Of a DNA stretch of 64,000 nucleotides, positions 37,611-50,059 are shown one piece after another. Location of the stretch: NCBI GenBank assembly GCA_018398805.1, contig JAGFBZ010001170.1:1389001-1453000 (forward strand), written 5' to 3'. The translations under genes and the position numbers were made by a program. This stretch comes from Hirundichthys speculiger (lineage: Eukaryota > Chordata > Actinopteri > Beloniformes > Exocoetidae). The notes under the pieces are model-generated. The model had not been told where the DNA came from. It did no database searches and worked only from the letters and a program-made list of their open reading frames with translations. How positions within the stretch are numbered: position 1 is the stretch's first letter; every line of letters starts with the position of its first letter.

Positions 37611-38759
37611 ATGCTCATGACCCGCCCTAAACAAGATCACAGCACATTACAGAGGACATGAGGGTCTAAAAGGATGCAGTATTGATCGACCAAGCACAGT
37701 CAAACACAGTAAACACCACCATGGACTCTAGATGTACATACAGTTGACAGTACATTATCTGACATAAGCACAAATATAGTTCATGATGACATTCATGAGA
37801 GCAACTCAGACTGTCATTGTGTTAAAAGGATTTGAATTTGGTAAATTGATCCTAAAATGAATTTGATATTGTCAAAGATGTACTTAAGCACTTAGCTGGT
37901 GGAAATGGGACTGAGGGGGAGGGGGCAATTTGAAAGATAAATATTCTCATGTTGCCCTGAAGAAAAAAAGCATCTCAAAGACTTACGTTTCAGAATGAGA
38001 TGATTCTTCCTTTGGATCTTAAGTCTTGTTTTTTAGTCCATAAAGTTACTGTAGGGCTTCCTGCGCGCATCATACGCCTCTTCACACTTTCATTTCAGTT
38101 ATTGTGTTCTCTGTGCTGCTGTGGTCCTGTGACTGTGGTTGCAGGGTTACTCCCTGCCAGTGTGACATACAAAGTATATGTGTTCATGAGATCTATTTCC
38201 TTTTTGAAAGATGACTTCCTTTTTCTAACAGCTAACAAGACATGAGATGTTTGCTGTTGGCACCAGGCAGTGAGACTAAAATGCCACCCTAAAAGGGGCC
38301 AAACCAGACAATACTCTTATCTCTAATAACATGTAGCCTGATGCAGCTCCATCAAGTGTGTCTGTTTTTTTCAGTTTGAATGTGTCTTCATTAACAATGT
38401 GAACAAAATTACAGTTTCATGTTGGTTTGTCAAAATTTTACTAGAAAAGCTGAATAATACGTTACAGTTCTGTTAGATTAATCAAAAAGACTCAATATAC
38501 TGGTTAATACCGATTCATTTGTGTTCATGATAACATCCCTTCATATGTGTATCTGTAGTCATACCAGTAATCATCCACAGTCACACCAGAATTTACTGGG
38601 AGAACAGGAACAGGAAAATGTTTCCATAAGCAACCTGTGAAGCTCCGACTTTGTTAGACTCTTGTGCCTCAAAGCAAACCAGATCAATTCACTCATATTT
38701 TATAGACATCCTACAGATTGAAAACTTCATCTTCAAAGTATCTGCTAATCCTAGAAGTT

Positions 38760-40290
38760 CACGTCCTTTTGCCACTTGCCAATGTGTAATAAAGAATCAC
38801 TTCCTAATAGAATATGAGTAACCATGAATGGAAAGTTATATATTCTGGGACCAGCTGCTTGTGCTCTCCCAGACCTCAAGTAATGTCCCTAACAAGACCC
38901 CCAAACCTTATTAGTTAAAGAAGAAATTTGGGGATTTATAAAGGGAGCAAAACAAAGAAAAAAAGTTTAATAAGTCTTTTCTGGATCATCATGTGTAATG
39001 TGGCAAATGTGTCACTAAGACATGACTGGATGAAGCTGTGCTGGAATCCAAATGCCTCCATAGACAACATGGAAAGAAAGAGAGTGCAAGTAGGTTGGGA
39101 TAAGAGTAAAGGAGAAGATGAAGTAGTGCTTGTTATCACTGATCTGCACCCTGGAATTTGAACTGCTTACAATTCAATTTGATTTTACTTGTATAGCTCC
39201 AATTCTCAATTATCAATCTCAGCTGCTGGCTGGAATTTTGTTCATGGGTTCTACTTTTATGGGAGACTTTGGCAATGTTAGCAATGTTAGCCCCAGTCAA
39301 AGCTGCATGTTACGTCATCAGCTCAGTAGTTGCCACATTACAAACTTAAAATGCATTAAATCTATACTTGGAAATTGGAATTTTTGAGGTTCAAGATTCA
39401 ATTGGAATGGCCCTGAGGTTGGAATTCCAACTCAGAAAAGAATCCTCATACAGCTGACTTCAGGATCCAATATGGCTGCTACTCATATCAATAAAGCACA
39501 CCTGCTAGTTTTACTGTTCAGGGCAGTTCTGTCTTATTTTATTTACATTATGTCAGACATTCACATCGTACTCTTGACCTTTTATCAGTGGTCATGTTGC
39601 TATGCTGTTTGCATGTCCAAAATACCACCTATAGCATTTTTATTAAATAGTATTAAGATTGGCTTACAGTAGGAACAGCTAGACCAGCTGGACCATTGTT
39701 TCAGTTGGTTTTATTCAGTTGAATTCATAAATACATGTCCTTGTGTGTTTCATAATTTTTTTTTTACGTAACTGCCTTTGCTCCTTCCTGTTATATAAAT
39801 ATATAGCCTCTATATCCGCTAACTAGCATAGTCTGTTGACAATAACAAACATGAGCAGACAGCCATGCTAGCAGCTCAAAGAGGCTAAATTCAGTCCACT
39901 GATCGATATCATCAGCTAATCTTCTTACGTTTAATAAAAGTAGTATTTATAGAGCGCACCTTGTAAGTTTAGTCTATTTGTAATAAGAACCCCCCCCACA
40001 CACACACACACACTGTCAATTGTTCCTCTAAATGACACCAATTTTCTTCTGTTACAGCTATTTTTATCCTCTTCTTTAGTGGCTAAGACCATCTGTGCTT
40101 CTGCCCAGGCAGCAGAAACTTGTCAAGTGTCAAGTATGTTACTATTCATAATATTATAAATCAGGTTAAAATACACTAAATATAACAGGAGCCTTATTTT
40201 TTAGTATTTGAATAATTTTTTTGAAACAGCAACCACGTACTTACATAGCACCAACTTTATAAATAAATAAACTTGAACTGTAGAGTCCAC
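38760..40290. other. Spacer between the duplicated units
   Basis: Similarity between the 5' flanks of copies A and B stops near 38760 (A) and 52840 (B). The spacer then has no gene. It contains an L2-like tail word near 39165-39200, a C/AC tract at 39990-40012, and a fragment of trpv1 intron 14. shpk exons corresponding to 57969-58363 and 61250-61450 are absent here. Confidence 0.6.
39808..39985. repeat. Third copy of a trpv1 intron-14 segment
   Basis: GCTAACTAGCATAGTCTGTT and the following ~150 bases closely match intron 14 of copy A (22400-22560), and the first ~100 bases match copy B (42001-42105). All three share the AGCAGACAGCCATGCTAGCA block. It sits outside either gene. Confidence 0.8.
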
Positions 40291-40911
40291 TGTGAAATCT
40301 GCAATTATAGCATTACAGATATGGATTTATGTGTTGCCAAAGTTGTTGTTCCAGTTGGTACAGGCCAATAGTGATACGTCTTACTTATTTCAGTTTAGGT
40401 CTCACCGGTCAGGAAACTGAACCCAGCAGCTCACAAGATTATGGATTTGCAAACTGCATGTTCAGATTTACAAACTTTTGAAACTTTTAGATTTGCCAGT
40501 TCTTATACATAAATTTTGGAATGGACAAAAAGAACTCACAAACAACAATTTTTGGATTCATATTTTAATTTCAATTTCTATTTTACATGTAAAAAAGGTT
40601 TTTTGACAGCAATTTGTTTTCATCTTCATGTAAAAGCATTTCTGTGGGTTAAAACAGTAATGGCTCTTAGTTGATTAGAGAAAGCATTAGTAAATGATGC
40701 AGAATTTCTTGATGGAGAAATTGATTTGTTATTTAAAAATGGATAAACGTTTAGACAACAGTGCATTAAGTGCAATAAGTGCAATGAGATGATGAGACTT
40801 CCTGTTTCTCCTGCATCTGTCGAGGTTTGCAGGAGCACTGAAAGTCTCTCAGGGCGACCCCTACCGGCGTACTGGTATAAATGCCGGGGCCAGATGGTGC
40901 ACGTCTCCCCC
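40290..40911 (-). pseudogene. shpk: shpk fragment (decayed exon plus flanking intron) left by the tandem duplication
   Basis: This stretch matches 61960-62516 in the shpk gene. Intronic blocks such as ATGGATAAACGTTTAGACAA (40740-40759) correspond to 62318-62337. The exon part at about 40828-40911 matches the exon at 62397-62572, around the codons for GETC-IW and the [10 protein letters not shown] region (CAGTGCTCC). It is out of frame and lacks about 25 bases. It stops abruptly at 40911, where trpv1 3'-flank sequence begins. It is non-functional. Confidence 0.8.
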
Positions 40912-40980
40912 GGGAATACTATGTTTAGGTTTGAATATCAGCTGATCTGAGCAGCCACGGTGAACCTCTCTGTTGGCTGT

Positions 40981-43900
40981 TTAGATGGGCATGTTGCTCA
41001 TCTCTGTGGACTGGTGAGACTGCCATCCCCTTCTGCTCTCCCTGAAAAAGCCTCTCCAGCTCCTCCCTGTGGATAAAAAAGGAAATTGTTCAAGACATTC
41101 ATCACTTTCCACTCTAAGGGAGTTTCCATGCATCCATGTTTCTGTACCTCTGTTTGGTCTGTTCTGAGGGGTTTCTGAGCCAGTATGCTGGGTGTGATCC
41201 CAAAACCCCGGATCCTCATTGATTTTGCCCAGGTTGATGTTCCATTTGTTCCAGTTGACTTCCTCCACTCTTGAGACGACAAGAGGACACATGCTCCAAT
41301 TACTATCTGCTTTGTGACACATCAATCAGCTGTCAGCAAAGGCAAATTGGTGTGGAACACAGTGTCCTGCACATCAATTAATTCTGCTTACACAGCCGCA
41401 GTGTTATGTTAACTGAAAAACTAAATCTTTGTCTCCCTTTTCCAATAATTGCTCACTGAGGTTTTAAGTTGTTGTTGTTGTTTTTTTTTTTTTAACTCAG
41501 GAGTTAAACCCACAGTCCTTGAATATTTTGCTTCTCACCGCTTAAAAAATCTCTCAAGGAGATCCTATTTTGTTCATAAGTCCAAAAATTTGACGTCACA
41601 GTCAGATTACAAGTCAAGACTATTTACCTCTCATCATCATCCTTATCAGAAAAAAACCAGATACGAGGCTGCTAACACTTGCATTTATCGAAACACATGC
41701 AGATGTAGTTTATCTAGTACGAAAGGAAAAGATGGATAATTTGTAGAAAGATCAGTTATGCAATCATCCTTTTTATAACTTTCACAAAAATCCCTTTGAT
41801 AACAACAAACAATCATTAAGTCGATCAATATAAACACATCAAACGTGTTTATAGTCAGTCCATATCAATGGCCAGAGTAATCTGCACACACCAAAGTTTC
41901 ACAAGAAGAGCTTCATCTCAAATATCAGTTGTTTTCCTTGAGTTATTAAAGGCTGTATTATTTTTCTGACTGAGCTCATGGTAAACAGGGCTTCTATATC
42001 AGATAACTAGCATAGTTTGTTGACAGTAACAAACATGAGCAGACAGCCATGCTAGCAGCTCCAAGAGGCTAAATTCGGTGCACTGATCAATATCATCAGC
42101 TAAGTAATATTACCAGCAACTCTTGCCAAGGTGATGTTTCAGGATGTTGTTGCTACCTATTTTATTTATATTTGCCTCCTAAAGTTCTAATCAACACCTG
42201 AGTTCATAGTTACTGATGTGCTCCTAATGTTAAAGAAATGCTATTTTGTAACCCTCCAAAAAGTCCAATTTATTTAAATCAAAAGGATTGGCAAAGTTTT
42301 ATTGGTATGCTGCAAAAAACTATTGAATCATAGTGACAAATGCTTGTTTTCATCAGAAATCCATTTACAAAAGTTAGTATCTCTTCTTTTTTAAATTGTA
42401 ATGGTCCGAGGCAATATGCAACCTCATTATTTATTTAACAGCAATGAAGTCACAATGAAAGAACAATCCTGTGGGCAATACTAAGTATCCCTTTACTGCT
42501 TCAACAGGTTTTAAGAAGAAGAAAGTAAGTTGGAGTGAGGTGCTACCCTAGATGAACTGATATTCAGCTGGTGTAAAGATCTCTATAAAAGCAGATATTT
42601 TGGCAATTTTCTGGTCTTGAGCATTGAGGTACATGTTAAGACAATGCCGAGAGGGAAAGACAAAAGTAATGGTCTTAAAAAAAGCGATTGTTGCTGCGCA
42701 TCAATTTGGAAGAGATTATAAAACTATTTCTGAACAATATGGAGTTCAATGTCTGATAGTGAAAAGGAATGTTCACAAGTGGAAAAGACTGAAGACAGTT
42801 GCTGATTTTTGCAATAGTGGACATCCTAACAAATTTACTCCAAGATCAGACTGTGCAATGCAGAGAAATAAAAAAAATAATTAAAAAAAATCTCAGACCC
42901 TCACAGAAGATGCTAAAATGTTAAAGGATGTTGAAGTCCATGGTAGCACAGCTAGAAGAAGGCTGCAAATGAATAAATCATTAGACTTCTGTGATGATGT
43001 CTTGTGGACCAAAATGAAGTTTTTTGTTTGTTTGTTTGTTTGTTTACATGAATTCCCAATGGCCTGTTTGGGGGAAAAAAAGAAACAAGCAGAAGGATTT
43101 GGAAAGCAGGAAAGAAAGTTGCGCGTCTTCAAAGCCCAAAATGAGTCTGAGTTCTGCCCCCTTACATGTCATAGTCTCCAGTTGCTGGCTTACCCCTATT
43201 CTGGCTAAATTTCTTTAAAATCCTTCTTATCAGTTGTGAACAACTCACCAAAGTTAACCTCATGGTTGAACATGTATGAATGTCGAAGGATTACAGGAAT
43301 TAGAATTTAACAACCATGACTGTCTGCACAAAGTTTCACTGCAACCCATCAGGTTATTTTGAAGATATATCAGGGCGGGTTATGTCATCCTGGGCCTTTA
43401 CATGTGGACACTAATGGACCTTTTCAAAATGAAGCAATCACAGACTATGCTGACATGAAGTGAGACAGACAAACCTGAAGCACCAGCGACGGTCGTCTCC
43501 AATAGCAGTGTTGAGCTTTCTCTCCACCCCACAGCGAAGCGTCTTGCTCAAACCACAAGGCAATCTTCTCTCCATGTCCAGGATAGTGACAGCCCTCTGA
43601 GAGCAACATCAGCACCACATTAAACCTCTGCACCCTTGAATAACAGAGGACCACTGAACAGTTACCTGTAGCTTCCAGATGCTAGTGCTCTCCATGGTGA
43701 TCTTTTCCACAGTGCGGTTCATGAGGGCGATGAGCATGTTGAGCAACAGGATGTAGGTGAGAATGATGTAGCCGATGAGGAGCAGATAGAAGACCTCCTT
43801 TTTCTGGTATTCATGGATGAACTCCATGTCACCCATGCCTATGGTGAATTTGAAGAGCTGCAGTGTGGTATAGGAGATGTTTCTGAAACTGGGCTTAAAA

Positions 43901-46900
43901 CACTCCTCATTGTTGGCAGTGCGACCTGTCGGTTTATTATCTGTTTCATTTTTCGTAGGAGGCTCTATAAGCAGGGTGCTCACCGCTATGACAGGAGACA
44001 TGAAGTAGTTTAGACACAAAATATCCCCCATTTATACAGCAATGCCAAATGTTTTCTTTTCTGTTAGAAAGTAAAAGTAAATGCCATGACACACATATTC
44101 ATCTTACTTCTATGAAATAAAGTACCTGCGGAAAATCCTAAGAGGAAGACAATGTAGACAAAAAGAAATCGCAGGATATCGCTAAGAATAATCTGCAATG
44201 AAGAAGGAAGACAGATATCGTCAGATCAGAGGGCACACTGTGATATTGTTCTCTGTATTTCAGTGCAGCCTCTGTCAACTACCTTTTGTATCATGACACT
44301 GTAGATGCCCATGTGTCTGTCACCTCTGGAGAAATAGAGCAGGTTTACCCAGCTGAGGGCAAGACACACCACCAGGAAGCTGAGGTACTCCTCCCGCCCC
44401 CCCAGATACAACCCAGCAGAGACCAGGAAGAGGACACCCTGCACAAAACTACCAGCAGCAGAGAAGCTGAGCCTTTGCAGGATTGTTTGCAATAAGAAAG
44501 CAAGCAAGTTAATCTGAACTGTAAACCACAACAGCTACAAACATTGTCTGTAGCAGGCACTTTGCACTTTTTGTGGCCTTTCCCTAACAATTTATGTAGG
44601 GCCCATGTGGATAGTTAATAGGTTGTACATGGGTTTAAATCTGGCCTAATGTTAACTGCCAATGAAGAATTGCATGAAAACTTCCAATTACGTTTTTAAA
44701 CCCGGATGGGCTCCATCAGAATTGCTAATTTTTAGCCCATTCACAAATTTCCCAGCCAGGCTCCACACAGCGAGCTCACCTGGGTAAAAGTTTTGAATTG
44801 AATTGAATTGAAACACCAATTCTAACTTAAACCTGCTAAGATGTCTAAAAAATAAGCTTTATTACTTACAAGAGAATCTCATAATATCCATCCATCAGCA
44901 GTGTCTGAAGCTTTGGACGTTTCCTCTTCATGTCTATGATCTAGGGATGTAGACATGGTTTAGCTCTTTAATCTGCCATAATGTGGGATTAAAACTCCCA
45001 CAAGGTGATATGTGAAGGTGCCTACCTACCCCTACGACGAAAAAATAGACGTTTGCCAGTAATATCATCAGCTGGCCTGTAACATATGTCTTGTTCTCAG
45101 TGGGAAATGGTGGCTGTGGAGCACAGAGGAGACATGAGAATGGGGCTATCTCAGATGGATATAGAGTTATCAAACCATTTGTGTAAGCCAGTTTACCTTC
45201 CCATCTTTCTTATTGTAAGCTACTATAGTAAAAATGATCAGGTACAGACAGTAGACCAGGAAGTTGAAGAAAAACATTCCACCAGCAAACCTCTTCCACT
45301 TTTCCTCCAGCAGATGGCTCAGTAGCTCCGTTTGGAGCATCTCATGGCGGTTCTGAGGAGAAAAGGAAGGAGACATGTTTAAATGAAGAACAACTACTTC
45401 AGCTGCTCTGACTGGTCTTGCCATGCTGGGACTCACTGGAATGTCACTGCCATAGATTAGTATCTCCACAACCGAGTTGCTCTCATATGAGTCCACTGAG
45501 GTCAGGTCATACAGGGAGCACTGGACGGGTCCATAAACCCACTCAGTGAATTTACGGGACAAATGTTTGCTGTCGCTCTCGTTGAACTCTCTTTTCAGGA
45601 TGTGGGAAAAAAGCTGTAGAAAGAGGAAATAAAAATTATAGAAACATATGTCTGTGAAAGTTCAAACTCATTTGTTGAGACTGAAATAGATTCTAATCTA
45701 GTCAACAAAGCTGGAGACACACTAAAACACAACTCCCTGGGCTGTAAATACTAAAAGTGAGTCCATGGTACATTTTTAGCCCTGGCTTTCTGTTGTGTTT
45801 CAGATCACCTCTGTCTGCTTTGATTTTGTAGTACCCAGCCTGTAGTATGTTACCCCAATCTTGCCGGTCTTGGCAGCCAGTTTGAGAGGTGTCAGCTTGT
45901 TGTGGTTTTCAATGTCCTCCAGCTTCACTTTGGGATGCAGTCCAGCAGCAGTCTTGAGGATGAGGTCGTACATGCTGGTGATGAACTCTGTGTTCTCCTT
46001 TGAATTGTCAGCCACCACCACCAGCGCATGCAGCACTGTGTTGCCCTGAGAATCCGTCAGCTGAGCATCTGCTTGCTGAAACTCATTCTCCATAAGGTAG
46101 CTCACCACATCAGGCTGGTTTGTGCAGGCTGCCAGAGACAAGGGCAGCTCACCTGGAGACAAACAGGATCGCGTCAGTGAAGCTTTTGCCTACAGTCAAA
46201 CCATCTAAGTAGAAGTCCTCCATGTGTTAGTAGATTTGGCTGTGGGACACTTTGATTCATTTTTGACAAGATTGCCCTTATCAAGCAGTGGTTGCCAGAT
46301 TTGATCAGGTTTTGGGTGTGTGGAACTGGACCAAATATGCTCTGGACCACTGGACCAAGTCTTGAGAATCACAAGGTTATGTCATGTTATGTCATGTGGA
46401 CAAAAGAGACCAAAGAGTTATTTAGCCCTAAAGCAGAACAAAATAATGTTATCATCGGAAAAAAAAATTAGTTTAGCTTGTCTTATGATGTGGGCCACAC
46501 GCCAAGAGTTACAGAGACCGCATGGTTTTGTGAAACAAAGGACCACTTAAATTACTGCAACCCTCAACATGCTTTGCAATGTTATATTGTTTTATGGCAA
46601 GGTGTGAAGGGACATCGTGCCCTTTCACTGGCTGAGGACCCCCATCTCACAGTAGGGGATCCTGGCAAAGGCGGATCACGTCCCCCTCACATAAATACCG
46701 GCTCCCTCCTGCCTCTGCTCTCTGACCTCCTCTACCTGAAGCAAGCTGCACATCTCTCTGGCCTACTCCAGCACGGTAAATTAGCCAAAGGCCTCCATTC
46801 CCTGGTAACCCTTCTGAGAAATTCCCGTGTGGTTGGGGGGACAACCACTCGTCTTGTCACCATGACGTACGTGCCAACGGAGTGAGCCGCGACGTACGGA

Positions 46901-49796
46901 AGAAGCGACGCGTAGGATTCACCCATGCGCCTCGGACGCGTGACCAGCCTCAGACGAACCGGGAAGGAAGACAGCCTGGCTGCCGTTGCTGCGTAACGCT
47001 GCATCTCTCCGTTGACCACAAAGAGAGAAAGAGGAGGAGAGCTGCTCCTAAGTACCAGTGGAGCATACGTTCAAACCTGCCCTATACAACCGATCCTGGA
47101 CCATCAATCCAGTTCCACGGACCCCACAACGCCATCGATCGCTTCTAGAGCGATCCACATAAGAGGCTTTTGTGTCTGGGCAGAGCTTAGTTTAGTGTTG
47201 TTTGTGAATTCCATTTTCTTGTGTGTCACACATGCTTAGAACTGGACCATTGGTCCCACCGTAACTGAATTTCATTCATGTGGTTTTTTTTTTATTGCGA
47301 AAAGCAACTCCACTCTCCCGTGTCCCAGTTCAAAATCAGAGCAGCTCGGTGAAGTGACTTCACATTGCTGCATCTGTGGGAAAACGACAGAGTTGCTGTT
47401 GCTAGTCGCTAAGAACATTCTAGCTTTATTGATTTTATTCTGTCTTTTCCTTTCCTTTCTTTTACTAACAACCTTCCGTTAGTCGGAAGCCATCTTGATA
47501 AGGGAGGAGAACACCACGTGATCTTCTAACGCCCTATCGCGTGAGTCAGCAGCCATCTTGGTGAGGGATGAAGTCACAACGTGACCTCGTCCGCCATCTT
47601 GAAGTCCTCCTCACGCTAGAAGCAAACTTAGGTTTATCTCTCACACATACAAACACACACACGCACATCCATAGTCTTCCAGCAAACATGTATATAAGTT
47701 TACACTGGTTTCCATTGAATATTTTATTTGCCTATGTTAGTCTAGTTGTCTTTTAGTTAGTAGATATCAGGATCTTGATTCAAGTGTTTGTTCATTTTAA
47801 TACTTGTGTTAATAAATTCTGATATATTCTAATGAGAGAAGTTGTTTGTGGATATTTTATATAGTTTTGTAACATTTACTGGTTGAAGAGGTCTGTGCTC
47901 AGACTCACACCTTCTCTGTTGCTCTATAGTAAAAAAGTAAAAGTAAAGTAAAATTTATTTATAGAGCACCCTTCACAGTAAGAATACACAGAGTTCTTTA
48001 CAGAAGATAAAAACAATATAACAATCAGCACTCAACACCTGGTCCTGGTCACAGGCTGGAACGCATAGAACAACAGCCATTTTGAGACTGATTGTGTCGT
48101 TGAGTCTTTGTTTCCTGATTTATCAGGTGGTGCGCTGTTTCAATTTGTTAACTTTGTTAATACATTTCTCGTTATTGGCAGCTGTCCCTTAAGACAGTTG
48201 GTAATAACCTTCCCTCTTTGGACTAAACAGGCTCCTTATGCACAACACATTTGATTAATTTTAGGAACTATTATTGAGTTCTCAGACCTATCTGGGCCTG
48301 CTGTCAGCAGAAAATGACTTCGGAATCCTGGGATGACAGGTTCTCTCACAAGAGCTGCATATCACATTAAGGTGCCATGTCACATAAAAACAATAAATTG
48401 AGGCTTGTTCACCACCCCTGAGGCTGGTTCAGTTTGCATGTTTTGCACAGCGAACATCATGGCAGAGGTGACTAAGAAACCAAGAAAATTAATGACAAGG
48501 ACAGAAGACAGATAAAACGAGTGAGTGATCAAGCTAGAAACCAAATCTCAGGCAGGTCCAAGTCTTTAATGATTATGCAGAAGTCACCAAAAAGTGGAAT
48601 CACATGTTACCACCTTGTGCACTGAGTGATTCATCCTGTCACATGACAGTCTTTGTCTGAGGCTTCAGAGAGCGTGCCCTTCTGGAGCACCATGGACTCA
48701 CCAAAGTAGAAGTTGGGGCCATCATGTAGTTGAAAGAATTTCCCGCAGGCTCTGGCGTGGACGTCTGCGCCTTTGCTGACCAGCAGCTTCACGTAGAGCA
48801 AACTCCTTCTCTCAATGGCTATATGAAGAGCTGTCTGACCTTTCACAGGATGGGATATGTCACATTTTTGATTTAACAATATTTTTGCAGTCAAATGGAA
48901 AAAAGAAGAAATTATGATATATTATTGTCTGACTTATCACAATCACGTATTTCTGCTTTCTTTGGAGACTCAGAAGCATGTACTCAAAGACTGAAGACCT
49001 TCATTTTTAGATGAAAGCTCACCTTTATAGTAGTTGTTGGTGAAGGCTGCGTTCACAAATTCCTTTATATCGCCAATTCTCTCTGAAATCTTGATTAATA
49101 ATTCTACGGCCTCATTTTTGCCATCTTTGAGGTGCAGCAGAGCTTTCATGAGGGCAGTTTTACCGTAGGATTGATCTACAGATGCAACAATGTATTCAGG
49201 GAGTCAGTACACACAGCAGCAGGTTGCAGTTTGGTGCAGGTGTTACATCACGGGTCCTCACACACTTACACAAAGAGTCAGAGAGTTTCTTCATGTTCTG
49301 GTGCAGGTACTGATACAGTCCCTCCAGCTTTCTGACATCCCCACTGGCCACTGCTTCAAATAATCGATCAATGGTGAACGTCGTGCTGTCTCTCCTGGTA
49401 TCCTGCTCCTCCCCTTGAACCCCTCTGGACACAAAAATGGATCAGAAATCAGAGTTACTACAGATTACTGCGGTTGGAAAACCTTCACAGTCCATTTTAA
49501 TCAACACCATGTGGACTGACAATACACAGCAGCAGCTATGATGAGAGTTAAATAAAGGCACAAATCAGTTTAGTGCTGCATGGACAGACTTACTTGTCAA
49601 AGTTGAGATTGAATCTGAGTTTAGGTTTGGTCTCTTCCATTTCCTCCTGGTAGTCAGTGTCCATGGGAGCCTTAGGCTCCTCCTGGCCTGAACCCAAAGC
49701 AGAAAACAGACCATCCTTTTTTGGTCCTTTTTTTTTCTCCTCCTCTGTTCTGTCGTCGGCCTCCAGAGTGAACCCAAACAGCTTTGGGTCATTCAT
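40981..49796 (-). CDS. trpv1: trpv1-like cation channel, copy B, intact (772 aa)
   Basis: TRPV1-type channels are tetrameric, non-selective cation channels of the plasma membrane that sense heat, acid and lipids. The 15 coding exons are 49594-49796, 49270-49424, 49023-49175, 48702-48839, 45854-46152, 45437-45613, 45197-45352, 45030-45113, 44870-44940, 44283-44448, 44126-44192, 43666-43985, 43475-43596, 41148-41269 and 40981-41066. They total 2319 bases with all phases consistent. The start is the ATG at 49796, which has an in-frame TAA upstream in the same exon. Layout: N-tail to ~90; ankyrin repeats ~90-330; S1 ~399-421; S2 ~436-455; S3 ~474-496; S4 ~503-520; S5 ~536-563; filter GMGD 606-609; S6 ~621-645; TRP helix with IWKLQ 659-663; short C-tail ending SNMPI. 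Mammalian TRPV1 is ~839 residues. The neighbour shpk supports TRPV1 over TRPV4; a TRPV1/2-type ancestor naming is possible. Confidence 0.88.
42240..43200 (+). mobile_element. Tc1-type transposon relic in copy B intron 14
   Basis: A plus-strand frame at 42624-42884 begins near the transposase N-terminus ([20 protein letters not shown], then [19 protein letters not shown]). It matches the Tc1 helix-turn-helix region, followed by broken frames ([18 protein letters not shown]). It lies in the same place as the relic in copy A intron 14 and is therefore older than the duplication. Confidence 0.75.
44527..44812 (+). mobile_element. Retroposon-like insert in copy B intron 10
   Basis: About 285 bases present only in copy B. 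They end in the short tandem tail GAATTGAATTGAATTGAAA (44793-44813), as in LINE-mobilised retroposons. Copy A has a different, shorter sequence between the same flanks (GTAAACCACA and AAACACCAATTCTAA). The family is not recognised. Confidence 0.5.
46590..47930 (+). mobile_element. Possible solo LTR or other retroelement in copy B intron 5
   Basis: About 1.3 kb absent from copy A. It has a CpG-rich centre (about 46860-47160) and an AATAAATTCTGATATATTCT word near 47811 that could be a poly(A) signal. There is no convincing protein; the frames at 46478-47148 match nothing I know. The ends cannot be fixed, so the LTR reading is tentative. Confidence 0.3.
47930..48060 (-). mobile_element. LINE (L2-type) 3'-end fragment
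   Basis: The plus strand reads AAGTAAAATTTATTTATAGAGCACCCTTCACAG and onward, which matches the usual fish L2 3' end written on the opposite strand. There is no coding sequence. Confidence 0.5.
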
Positions 49797-50059
49797 CTTC
49801 ACCTGTAACTCCAGTTATCTGGAACAAAATATTCAACAAGTGATCATCATCCCCAAAAACGTAGCAACTCCAGTGTTACAGGAATCAAATGTAAGCTGAA
49901 TTATTAATCATTTTTCTACTTGAGCTATCTGTTTGAAAAAATGCAAAGAGCAGTTCATTATTTATTGTAATAAATAAATCAGACTAAACCTTTCCTGCTT
50001 CAAGTCAGTTAGGATTTCTACAATTATTTCCATATGCTAAATGTCAGAATAATAGGGGA

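Noticed and set aside
46478..47239. Frames of 75-135 codons in copy B intron 5
   Set aside because: They lie in a copy-B-only insert, overlap on both strands and show no family signature.
40981..49796. Assignment of the channel as TRPV4
   Set aside because: Filter [18 protein letters not shown] with IWKLQ, and the shpk neighbour fit TRPV1/2. TRPV4 reads differently after the filter and has a much longer C-tail.
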